Source: CBDDFN01 sp965227065
Lineage (GTDB): Bacteria; Pseudomonadota; Alphaproteobacteria; SPJN01
NCBI GenBank assembly: GCA_965227065.1
Contig: CBDDFN010000005.1
Location: 1 to 18,615 of the forward strand
Direction of reading: 5' to 3'
DNA: 18,615 nt
Each line of letters starts with the position of its first letter. The stretch's first letter is position 1. The position numbers were made by a program, and so were the translations under genes. The notes beneath the pieces were generated by a model that had not been told where the DNA came from, searched no databases, and was given only the letters and a program-made list of their open reading frames with translations. Positions 1-6,323 of this stretch are shown one piece after another.

Positions 1-472
1 GGAAGCGCGGTGGAGCGTTGACCGCATCCCCGCCCGAGGGGCGTTTCTTGCCCCCCGATGATCCCGCGACGGAGCCGCCGCCGCCTTCCAGCAGACGGAC
101 CAATGGTGTTTGATACTGCAGGGCAAGTTCTTCTGAATAAACGCTTTTTCGTAATCCGGCGGGGTTGGGGGAGCCGCCTTTGAGGGTGAAATCTTCGCCA
201 CCGACAATGACGGCACGTCCCGCAATCGTGCCATGGCCAAGCACATAATTGGGCGGGGTGAAGCCGGTGAGATTGCCGTCGTCATCAAGCTCAGCCTCGC
301 CCGCGCCCTCGCCCAGCTCGGCAAAGCTTTGATCATCAACCAAACCGGCAATACGTTCGCGGATGGTGAGGCGGCCTTTTTGGTGATGTTTGGCAATGGC
401 GGCCTCACCGCCTTGCATCTTTGCCCATTTCCGCCGTTCCCGAATCTCTTGGCTTTCTTTATCCCAACTCAT
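1..472 (-). CDS. Acyl-CoA carboxylase, carboxyltransferase (beta) subunit, partial
   Basis: The 5' part (157 codons) of a leftward gene that runs off the left edge of the window. The start ATG is at 472-470, with a GAGGGG-type ribosome binding site just upstream. The N-terminus has the layout of biotin-dependent acyl-CoA carboxyltransferases: a charged helix, the GRLTIRERI segment (residues 33-41), then VIVGGEDFTLKGGS (88-101) and KSVYSEELALQYQTPLVRL (109-127). These enzymes move carboxyl groups from carboxybiotin to an acyl-CoA in the cytoplasm. Canonical PccB-type proteins have a DSGGAR-like segment after this strand. Here it reads LEGGGGSVAGSSGG (128-141), so I do not assign propionyl-CoA as substrate. 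It could serve propionyl-, methylcrotonyl-, geranyl- or another acyl-CoA. The family call is secure; the substrate is unknown. The start is 144 bp from divergent HU. Confidence 0.85.
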   Translation of the reverse strand, partial: MSWDKESQEIRERRKWAKMQGGEAAIAKHHQKGRLTIRERIAGLVDDQSFAELGEGAGEAELDDDGNLTGFTPPNYVLGHGTIAGRAVIVGGEDFTLKGGSPNPAGLRKSVYSEELALQYQTPLVRLLEGGGGSVAGSSGGKKRPSGGDAVNAPPRF

Positions 473-552
473 GAGGCCCCTCACTCAATCAAACAGGGGG
501 CCATCCTAGCCCAGTCACGGCAGCAATTGAGACGCAAAAAAACGTCATGATG

Positions 553-583
553 TTGTGGTAATTGCTAGGGTTTAATGCTATAT
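553..583 (+). promoter_or_regulatory. Possible promoter of the HU gene
   Basis: A TTGTGG hexamer at 553-558 lies upstream of an AT-rich TGCTATATG stretch (576-584) that could give the -10 element, in the 144 bp gap between the divergent carboxylase and HU genes. The spacing is 17 bp to TGCTAT or 19-20 bp to CTATAT/TATATG, so the assignment is tentative. Confidence 0.35.
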
Positions 584-616
584 GCTGTGTATCGCTCAAG
601 ATATGGGGTTTTTGCA

Positions 617-901
617 ATGAGCAAAGCAGAATTTATCGATAACGTTGCCAAGAAAGGCAATCTCTCGAAGGCAGAAGCCAAGCGGATGGTCGAACTGGTG
701 TTCGGCGAAATCGAAGCGGGCCTCAAAAAGTCGAAAAAAGAAGGCAAATATACGATCGGCACCTTCGGAACCTTCACCGTGACCAAGCGTCCGGCCCGCA
801 AAGGCCGCAACCCGCGCACGGGTGAAGAAATCAAGATCAAGGCGTCGAAGACTTTGCGCTTCCGCCCTGCGGCTCAACTCAAAACGGCGGCAGGCTGCTA
901 A
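617..901 (+). CDS. hup: DNA-binding protein HU
   Basis: A 94-residue histone-like protein that binds and bends DNA as a dimer and helps organise the nucleoid. The HU/IHF signature runs through residues 50-69 (FGTFTVTKRPARKGRNPRTG), ending in the Asn-Pro-x-Thr arm tip. The N-terminal helix pair (MSKAEFIDNVAKKGNLSKAE) is typical of HU rather than IhfA or IhfB. I chose the ATG at 617, not the upstream in-frame ATG at 575: the protein then begins with the conserved MSK(A/Q)EF motif at the usual family length, and a GGGG stretch sits about 8 bases upstream. A strong intrinsic terminator follows 27 bases after the stop. The gene is monocistronic and probably highly expressed. Confidence 0.95.
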   Translation: MSKAEFIDNVAKKGNLSKAEAKRMVELVFGEIEAGLKKSKKEGKYTIGTFGTFTVTKRPARKGRNPRTGEEIKIKASKTLRFRPAAQLKTAAGC

Positions 902-928
902 GCAGTCCCATCGCCCGGGTTGGCAAAG

Positions 929-960
929 CCCGCTCCGCGTGATGCGCGGGGCGGGTTTTT
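929..960 (+). terminator. Intrinsic terminator of the HU gene
   Basis: An 11-bp GC-rich stem (929-939 with 945-955, one G-T pair) closes a 5-nt loop and is followed directly by TTTTT (956-960). It lies just after HU and touches the stop codon of the convergent prepilin peptidase gene. In the reverse direction there is no good T tract, so it probably works mainly rightward. Confidence 0.9.
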
Positions 961-1579
961 ATTTGAGCATCATCCATACCAGAACCGCGATGCCGGTGAT
1001 GGCAAGCGCGGGGCCAAAGGGCAGCGTGTCAGACAGTTTGGAGCCGCGTGCCAGCGCAATACCGCCGGCAAGGGTTTGCAAGAGGCTGGCGCCCAACAGG
1101 ATCCAGACAATAAAGATCGGGCCGACCAGCCCGCCCAGCCCCACCATCAGCTTGATGTCGCCCATGCCGACCCCACGACCCCGGCCGCGCAGCCGGTAAA
1201 TGAAGTCGACGAGCAACAAAAGCCCGACGCCAAGCCCTGCGCCAATCAACCCCGCGTCCCACGCCATGATCAGGCCCAAACCGCTCGACAATGCGGCCAC
1301 GACAAACAGGGCCAGCACCAAATGGTTGGGAATGCGTTTGGTCTGATAATCAATCACGCCGCTTGCGAACAGGATGAACACTGCAAGTGCCAGGGCAATG
1401 GCGGTGAGCGGGGCCGGGGCAACCAGTCCGGCTGTCACGCCCAGTGCGGCCATCACAGGGACACAGAATGCGAAAGGCCAGCGCGCGCCATAGGCCAGGG
1501 CCAGCGGCCGCAAAGCAAAGCCCAGAAGAAGGCCGGCCAGCCCGGTGCCTGCCGTGATGAAATGCGGTTCTATGTCCAC
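959..1579 (-). CDS. Type IV prepilin peptidase (A24 family), short form
   Basis: A 206-residue, very hydrophobic polytopic inner-membrane protein. It carries both aspartates of the A24 (PulO/CpaA-type) aspartyl proteases: D77 in GVIDYQTKRIPN and D141 in the GxGD motif GMGDIKLMVGLG (138-149). These proteases cleave the leader of type IV pilins and type II secretion pseudopilins. A further family feature is LPFGPALAITG near the C-terminus. The methyltransferase domain with CxxC pairs found in full-length PilD is absent, as in Tad/Flp-type CpaA/TadV enzymes. The start is a GTG codon (1579-1577). No pilus genes are visible nearby, so the partner system must be encoded elsewhere. The family is secure; which pilus or secretion system it serves is not. 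Confidence 0.88.
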   Translation of the reverse strand: MDIEPHFITAGTGLAGLLLGFALRPLALAYGARWPFAFCVPVMAALGVTAGLVAPAPLTAIALALAVFILFASGVIDYQTKRIPNHLVLALFVVAALSSGLGLIMAWDAGLIGAGLGVGLLLLVDFIYRLRGRGRGVGMGDIKLMVGLGGLVGPIFIVWILLGASLLQTLAGGIALARGSKLSDTLPFGPALAITGIAVLVWMMLK

Positions 1580-1620
1580 GCGCCCGTCACTCTCTTTTCA
1601 TGTTTTGTCAGTGATGCCTC

Positions 1621-1644
1621 GGTTAAGATGGCCATAAGGTTAAC
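1621..1644. promoter_or_regulatory. Paired GGTTAA motifs in a divergent intergenic region
   Basis: GGTTAA occurs twice in direct orientation (1621-1626 and 1638-1643), 17 bp apart, flanking the palindrome ATGGCCAT (1628-1635). On the reverse strand these read TTAACC, which resembles half-sites of the alphaproteobacterial cell-cycle regulator CtrA. The spacing does not match the classical TTAA-N7-TTAA site. The motifs lie between the prepilin peptidase and the hydrolase, 22 bases before the hydrolase start. Confidence 0.3.
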
Positions 1645-1664
1645 GCTGCGGGAAAGGCTGCGCC

Positions 1665-2609
1665 ATGACTGTTGAAACTGCGCCCTTGCTCGCCACCCAT
1701 CTGGTTGATGCGCTGCCCGATGGCAGTGCAAAATTCATCACCGCGCGCGATGGGGCCAGATTGCGCTTTGCCGTGTGGCCCAATGATGGGGCGCGTGAGC
1801 GCTGGTGCCTGTTTTTGAACGGCCGCACAGAGTTTATCGAGAAATATTATGAAGTCATTGCCGAGCTGATGGCCCGCGGCTTCGGCGTGGTCACCTGGGA
1901 CTGGCGCGGCCAGGGCCTGTCCGCCCGCATGCTGAAAAACCCGCAAAAGGGCCATATCGACCGGTTTGAGACCTATCTTGATGATGCCGATGAAATCATG
2001 GCCGCTTTGTCGGGAGAGCTGGGGGCTGAGCCGCTGACCATCGTGGCCCATTCCATGGGCGGCCATCTGGCCTTGCGGCTGGCCGAACGGTGGGGGGACC
2101 GGGTCGATACGCTGTCTTTGTCTGCGCCGATGACCGGCGTGCGCCTGCCATTCGCCAAAGGGGTGATCAGACGCTATGCGGGTCTATTTGACCGGGTGGG
2201 GCTTGGCTCATCCTATGTTGTCGGGCGGGGGGATCTTGATCCGTCTGATTTTGATTTTGAAACCAATCTGGTGACCCGCGATCCGGTCCGGTTTGCGCGC
2301 GATACAAGCTTTGTGAAGCAGGAGGCGGCGTTGCGGCTTGGTGCGCCGACAACCGGCTGGCTTGATGCGGCGTTTCATTCGATCGCCCACATTATGACGC
2401 CTGCATTTGGACGCGCGCTCAAGGCGCCGGTCCTGCTGGCAAGTGCGCGGGCTGATCAAATTGTAGACCCTGACACCCATGATGATTTCATGGCGCAAGG
2501 GGTGCGCGGCCGCCTGCTCAAGATCGGTGAGGCGCAGCATGAAATCCTGCGTGAGCGCGACAATGTCCGCCGCCAGTTCTGGGACGGGTTCGACCGTTTC
2601 GCGGTTTAG
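1665..2609 (+). CDS. Alpha/beta hydrolase (serine aminopeptidase S33 / monoacylglycerol lipase type)
   Basis: A 314-residue cytoplasmic alpha/beta-hydrolase of the PldB/lysophospholipase type. The nucleophile elbow is AHSMGGH with S130. The likely acid is D264 in ASARADQIVD and the likely base is H292 in GEAQHEIL. The LNGRTEFIEKYYEVIAELMARG segment (51-72) and the WDWRGQGLS segment (78-86) are characteristic of bacterial monoacylglycerol lipase/lysophospholipase L2 relatives. It probably hydrolyses a lipid ester such as a monoacylglycerol or lysophospholipid; the real substrate is unknown. The ATG at 1665 has a GGGAAAGG ribosome binding site at suitable distance. It is monocistronic, divergent from the prepilin peptidase and convergent with hisN across a palindromic repeat. 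Confidence 0.85.
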   Translation: MTVETAPLLATHLVDALPDGSAKFITARDGARLRFAVWPNDGARERWCLFLNGRTEFIEKYYEVIAELMARGFGVVTWDWRGQGLSARMLKNPQKGHIDRFETYLDDADEIMAALSGELGAEPLTIVAHSMGGHLALRLAERWGDRVDTLSLSAPMTGVRLPFAKGVIRRYAGLFDRVGLGSSYVVGRGDLDPSDFDFETNLVTRDPVRFARDTSFVKQEAALRLGAPTTGWLDAAFHSIAHIMTPAFGRALKAPVLLASARADQIVDPDTHDDFMAQGVRGRLLKIGEAQHEILRERDNVRRQFWDGFDRFAV

Positions 2610-2618
2610 TCCTGAGCT

Positions 2619-2707
2619 GTCATTCTGAAGGAGGCTCCTCAGAGCCGACACAGAATCTTGTGGAACATTGGGCCGCCCATCAGATCCCGAATCAAGTTCG
2701 GAACGAC
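2619..2707. repeat. MITE-like dispersed palindromic repeat
   Basis: About 89 bp between two convergent genes. The left end GTCATTCTGAA and the reverse complement of the right end GTCGTTCCGAA match at 9 of 11 positions, so the ends are imperfect terminal inverted repeats. Inside are an ATTCTG/CAGAAT pair (2622-2627, 2651-2656), the palindrome GAGGCTCCTC (2631-2640) and CCCGAATCAAGTTCGG (2686-2701). Elements with GTCATCCCGGACTTGATCCGGGAT-like ends are scattered in many alphaproteobacterial genomes; I recognise this from memory, not from a search. It may also act as a bidirectional transcription terminator here. Confidence 0.65.
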
Positions 2708-2716
2708 GGTGCACAC

Positions 2717-3505
2717 TCAAACATTCAACAGCTTCAGCGCCTCGGCGTGCAGCGCCGGGGTTGCGGCGGCAACCACCTGCCCGCCATTGTCGGCGGAACC
2801 GCCTTGCCAGTCTGTGATGACACCACCCGCGGCGGTCACAATCGGGATGATCGCCTGTATGTCAAAGGGCTTGAGATTGGCTTCAATTACCAAATCGGCC
2901 AGACCGAGAGCGACAAGGCCATAGGAATAACAATCGCCGCCCCAGCGCAGGAGTTTCACCCGCGATGCCACCGCATCAAAGCCTGCACGTTCGTCCGAGG
3001 TGACGAATATTTCAGGATGGGTGGCCATCAAGATGGCGTCATCCAGGCTGGTGCAATCGCTGGTTTTTAGCGCGCGTTCGCCCAAAGGGCTGTCAAATCG
3101 CCCTCCCTCGGGCCCTGCGACCCAGCGTTCCTTCATATAGGGCTGATCAATAATGCCGACCGCGGGACCTGATCCGGGGTCAAAGGCAATCAGGGTGCCC
3201 CAGGTGGGCAAACCGCTCATAAAAGCGCGGGTGCCGTCAATCGGATCAAGCACCCAGCGGCCTTCGCCGGAGCCAGGCTTTTCATCTTCTTCCTCACCCA
3301 GAATGCCATGGGCGGGGAAGGTCGCCTCGATCAGCTGGCGCATGGCGCGCTCAGCGGCCTTGTCGGCCTCGGTCACCGGATCAAACCAGCCGTCTGCGCC
3401 CTTATCATCAACCTGCGGACGTTCGCGGAAGAAAGGCAGGATGGCGGATGCGGCCGCGTCGGCCAGTTGCTCGGCAAAATTGGTGATATCGCTCAAATCA
3501 GTCAT
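2717..3505 (-). CDS. hisN: Histidinol-phosphatase, inositol monophosphatase family
   Basis: A 262-residue member of the Mg-dependent inositol monophosphatase superfamily. It has a GEEE metal site, the WVLDPIDGT motif (both Asp are metal ligands) and the C-terminal WGGDCYSYGLVALG...LKPFDIQA block. The WGGDCY motif and overall length match the alphaproteobacterial HisN type, which removes phosphate from L-histidinol phosphate in histidine synthesis. A general inositol-phosphate phosphatase is the alternative. I chose the second ATG (3505), which gives MTDLSDITNFAEQLADAA, the usual family N-terminus; an upstream in-frame ATG at 3523 would add six residues. Neither has a convincing ribosome binding site. 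No other his genes are in view. Confidence 0.85.
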   Translation of the reverse strand: MTDLSDITNFAEQLADAAASAILPFFRERPQVDDKGADGWFDPVTEADKAAERAMRQLIEATFPAHGILGEEEDEKPGSGEGRWVLDPIDGTRAFMSGLPTWGTLIAFDPGSGPAVGIIDQPYMKERWVAGPEGGRFDSPLGERALKTSDCTSLDDAILMATHPEIFVTSDERAGFDAVASRVKLLRWGGDCYSYGLVALGLADLVIEANLKPFDIQAIIPIVTAAGGVITDWQGGSADNGGQVVAAATPALHAEALKLLNV

Positions 3506-3540
3506 GGGTTTGAGGTAGCGCATCGGCGAATAAAAGTCGC

Positions 3541-3582
3541 CCTGAAAAGGCTGACCCCGCCGGTTGGGGGTCCGGCGGGGTC
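3541..3582 (-). terminator. Terminator-like hairpin after the XRE gene
   Basis: A perfect 11-bp inverted repeat (3553-3563 with 3572-3582, GACCCCGCCGG/CCGGCGGGGTC) has an 8-nt loop. Read leftward it is followed within four bases by TTTT. It lies 33 bp after the stop of the XRE regulator and before hisN, so it probably ends or attenuates the regulator transcript. Confidence 0.65.
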
Positions 3583-3615
3583 TGATTGACGCGGGGAACG
3601 GAGGATTGGGGGATG

Positions 3616-4059
3616 TCAGCCCGCGTCGCCCATCGCTTTGGCAAGCTCAAGGAGCCGCCGGCGTTGGGAATCTGGAATATGGTAATAGGCCCGGATTAAA
3701 TCCGAGGTTTCACGTGCATCAAGCACATCGGCATCAAGCGAATGGCCATTGGTGTGTCCGTTCGCTTGACCATTGGCATGGCCATTGAGTGTGCCATTGG
3801 CCATTTCGGTGTCGTGATCGGGTTTGGGGTCCGTGCTGCGCGCCAAGCCTTCGAAGAAATAGGCCACAGGAACATCAAGCGCATTGGCGATATCCCACAG
3901 CCGACTTGCGCTGATGCGGTTGGCACCGCTTTCATATTTCTGGATTTGCTGGAACTTGATGCCGACAGAAGACCCAAGCTCTTGCTGGGTCATGCCAAGC
4001 AGCCAGCGCCGCTGACGCAGCCTTTGCCCAACATGTGTATCGACGCGGTGCGGCACCAC
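3616..4059 (-). CDS. XRE-family transcriptional regulator with Asn-Gly repeat linker
   Basis: A 147-residue DNA-binding protein. Residues 8-70 form a Cro/C1-type helix-turn-helix domain (VGQRLRQRRWLLGMTQQELG ... QIQKYESGANRISASRL ... ALDVPVAYFFE), closely resembling the PraR/SinR-like regulators of alphaproteobacteria. Residues 88-107 are five consecutive NGxx units encoded by a 12-bp imperfect tandem repeat. A conserved-looking C-terminal helix follows (ETSDLIRAYYHIPDSQRRRLLELAKAM), probably for oligomerisation. The start is a GTG at 4059. A TGA stop lies directly upstream in frame and a GGGGA stretch is at ribosome-binding distance, so no longer start is possible. Targets cannot be read from the sequence. 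It is transcribed leftward, upstream of hisN but with a hairpin between them. Confidence 0.88.
   Translation of the reverse strand: MVPHRVDTHVGQRLRQRRWLLGMTQQELGSSVGIKFQQIQKYESGANRISASRLWDIANALDVPVAYFFEGLARSTDPKPDHDTEMANGTLNGHANGQANGHTNGHSLDADVLDARETSDLIRAYYHIPDSQRRRLLELAKAMGDAG
3739..3798 (-). repeat. Five-copy 12-bp tandem repeat inside the XRE gene
   Basis: Five head-to-tail 12-bp units with consensus AAYGGNCAHNCN (for example AATGGCCATGCC, AATGGTCAAGCG, AATGGCCATTCG) code in frame for NGTL-NGHA-NGQA-NGHT-NGHS. Because the unit is a multiple of three, gain or loss of copies would change linker length without a frameshift. Confidence 0.8.
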
Positions 4060-4376
4060 TCAATCCCCATTCGCTCAGGCGGAATCCAGGCGAAAGAAGC
4101 AGCATGATTGGGCCGGATTTTTATTGAAGTCCGATCCGCCACTCACTTTGCCGGGTGGGAGCCATCCCATCCGCCATGCGCCCAAAAAACGCTTATCCCT
4201 GAGTGAGACATTTCTCCTGCGGAAAATTCATCCTGCTGGAAACGCATTGTTTTTTGAGCAGTCCACCAGAAGGTCCCTGTACCACCATGGACCAACTCAG
4301 AATTGTGTAGCATGACACCTGCGCGGCGGCAAGCAAAACATGCAGCGCCGCGCTCCTCGCCAGGCTTTTATTGAAC
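4060..4376. other. Gene-free stretch of 317 bp between typA and the XRE gene
   Basis: I see no convincing gene here on either strand; only very short reading frames exist. It holds the 3' flank of typA and the unmapped promoter of the XRE regulator. The clearest structure is a perfect 8-bp inverted repeat GCGCGGCG/CGCCGCGC (4321-4328 with 4346-4353, 17-nt loop), 24-57 bases beyond the typA stop. It has no T tract in the leftward direction, so it is not a classic intrinsic terminator. A small GGTCC/GGACC dyad lies at 4272-4293. No clear -35/-10 pair stands out. Confidence 0.5.
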
Positions 4377-6218
4377 TCAGGCGGCGTTGGCCTTGTTCTT
4401 GGCGCGTTTGCGCTCATGCGGATCAAGATGGATTTTGCGCAGCCGGACATTTTCCGGCGTCACCTCGACCAGCTCATCCTCGTCAATATAGGCGATGGCT
4501 TCTTCCAGGCTCAGCCGCGTGATGGGGGTGAGCTTGACGGCATCATCCTTGCCTGACGCGCGAATGTTGGTGAGCTTTTTGCCTTTAAGCGGATTAACGA
4601 TCAAGTCTTCAGCGCGGGCATTTTCGCCCAGGATCATGCCTTCATAGACTTCATCGCCGGGTTCGACAAACAGCTTGCCGCGTTCTTCGAGGTTCCACAG
4701 CGCATAGGCGACCGCTTTCCCGTTTTCGGCGGAAATCATCGCACCTTTGCGGCGGCCCTCAATCGGACCGCGATGGGCGTCATATTTGAGGAACACGCGG
4801 TTCATAATGCCTGTGCCGCGCGTGTCGGTCAGGAACTCGCCGTGATAGCCGATCAGCCCGCGTGAAGGCGCATGGAATAGGATGCGGGTTTTGCCGCCGC
4901 CACTGGCGCGCATATCGACCAGATCGCCTTTGCGGCTGGCCATTTTTTCAACGACAACGCCGGTATATTCCTCATCGACATCAACCATCACCTCTTCGAT
5001 AGGCTCAACGGTTTTGCCGTTTTCATCCTGGCGCAGCAGCACGCGCGGGCGGCTGATCGACAGCTCAAAGCCTTCGCGGCGCATGGTTTCGATCAGAACA
5101 CCCAGTTGCAATTCGCCCCGGCCGGCGACCTCAAAAGCGTCCTTGTCTTCGGTTTCTGAAATGCGGATGGCAACATTACCCTCGGCTTCGGCCATCAGGC
5201 GGTTGCGGATCACCCGGCTTTGCACCTTGTCGCCATCGCGGCCCGACAGGGGCGAGGTGTTGATGGTGAACGTCATGGCCAGCGTCGGCGGATCAATCGC
5301 AGGCGCAGCGATCGCGTCTGTGATTTCGGGCGCGCCGATCGTGTCGGCAACGGTCGCCTGGGTGAGGCCGGCAATGGCGACAATGTCGCCCGAATGGGCT
5401 TCATCGAGGGTCACACGTTCCAGACCGCGGAAGGCGAGGATTTTTGAAATCCGGCCCTGTTCAATCACTGTGCCATCGCGCGACAGGGCTTTGACCGCCA
5501 TATTGGGCGTCAGCGTTCCATGCTCAATCCGGCCGGTCAGAATGCGGCCCATGAAGGGATCGCTTTCCAGCGTGGTGGCGAGCAGCGTGAAGGGCTTGTT
5601 GCGGTGTTCGTCATCCGCCACTTTGGGTTCCGGCACATGGCGCAGAATAAGGTCGAACAAAGGCGTCAGGCTTTCGCGCGGGTCTTCAAGGCTTTCCGCC
5701 GCCCAGCCTTCGCGGCCCGACGCATACAGCATCGGGAAATCAAGCTGCTCATCATTGGCGTCGAGCGAGGCGAACAGATCAAAGCACTCATCATAGACTT
5801 CATCGGCACGGGCGTCGGGCCGGTCGGCCTTGTTCACCACCACAATGGGCTTGAGGCCAAGCTTGAGCGCCTTGCCGGTGACGAATTTGGTTTGCGGCAT
5901 TGGGCCTTCGGCGGCATCGACCAGCAGGACGACACCGTCCACCATGCTCAAGATGCGCTCCACCTCGCCGCCGAAATCGGCGTGACCGGGCGTGTCGACC
6001 ACATTGATGCGGGTGTCGCCAAACAGGATCGAGGTGCACTTTGCGAGAATGGTAATGCCGCGTTCACGCTCCAGATCATTGGAATCCATGGCGCGTTCGG
6101 CCACTTGCTGATTGGCGCGGAAGGTGCCCGATTGATGCAGCATCTGGTCGACCAGCGTGGTTTTGCCGTGGTCAACGTGGGCGATGATCGCAATATTGCG
6201 CAAGGATGGCGTGGCCAT
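4377..6218 (-). CDS. typA: Ribosome-associated GTPase TypA/BipA
   Basis: A 613-residue translational GTPase of the EF-G/LepA superfamily that binds the ribosome and supports 50S subunit assembly and growth under stress such as cold. All G-domain motifs are present: AHVDHGKT (13-20), RGIT (53-56), DTPGHAD (75-81) and NKAD (129-132). The C-terminal TypA-specific region includes GRGELQLGVLIETMRREG, SRGLIGYHGEFLTDTRGTGI and the SLEEAIAYIDEDELVEVTP stretch near the end. Length is normal for the family. The ATG at 6218 has an AGAGGTG ribosome binding site five bases upstream. It appears to be transcribed alone, with 105 bp to the upstream amidohydrolase gene. Confidence 0.97.
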   Translation of the reverse strand: MATPSLRNIAIIAHVDHGKTTLVDQMLHQSGTFRANQQVAERAMDSNDLERERGITILAKCTSILFGDTRINVVDTPGHADFGGEVERILSMVDGVVLLVDAAEGPMPQTKFVTGKALKLGLKPIVVVNKADRPDARADEVYDECFDLFASLDANDEQLDFPMLYASGREGWAAESLEDPRESLTPLFDLILRHVPEPKVADDEHRNKPFTLLATTLESDPFMGRILTGRIEHGTLTPNMAVKALSRDGTVIEQGRISKILAFRGLERVTLDEAHSGDIVAIAGLTQATVADTIGAPEITDAIAAPAIDPPTLAMTFTINTSPLSGRDGDKVQSRVIRNRLMAEAEGNVAIRISETEDKDAFEVAGRGELQLGVLIETMRREGFELSISRPRVLLRQDENGKTVEPIEEVMVDVDEEYTGVVVEKMASRKGDLVDMRASGGGKTRILFHAPSRGLIGYHGEFLTDTRGTGIMNRVFLKYDAHRGPIEGRRKGAMISAENGKAVAYALWNLEERGKLFVEPGDEVYEGMILGENARAEDLIVNPLKGKKLTNIRASGKDDAVKLTPITRLSLEEAIAYIDEDELVEVTPENVRLRKIHLDPHERKRAKNKANAA

Positions 6219-6323
6219 AAGGCACCTCTATACTAACAGATGGGGTGCGGCCTATCACACGCGCGCGCGCTTGCTGCTGTGGCAAAGCGCCTCCGGCCCG
6301 GCCGGGATTGTGGGAGGAGGGGA

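Noticed and set aside
233..550. Open frame of 105 codons on the plus strand
   Set aside because: It is antisense to the partial acyl-CoA carboxylase gene, which has clear family motifs.
920..1675. Long open frame of 251 codons on the plus strand
   Set aside because: It lies opposite the prepilin peptidase, has low-complexity Gln/Pro/Arg-rich content and no recognisable domain; a shadow frame.
4082..4086. GANTC (CcrM methylation) site near the XRE gene start
   Set aside because: A single pentamer is expected by chance and carries no information alone.
4153..4226. Possible small leader peptide upstream of the XRE gene (ATG after GCAGGAG on the minus strand)
   Set aside because: The spacing from the AGGAG to ATG is too short and the 18-codon frame has no regulatory codon run; not supported.
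4882..5796. Open frame of 304 codons on the plus strand
   Set aside because: It is antisense to typA and Ser/Arg-rich, a mirror of the conserved GTPase coding sequence.
6256..6270. Alternating CG run (CGCGCGCGC) upstream of typA, possible Z-DNA
   Set aside because: It is short and expected by chance in GC-rich DNA.
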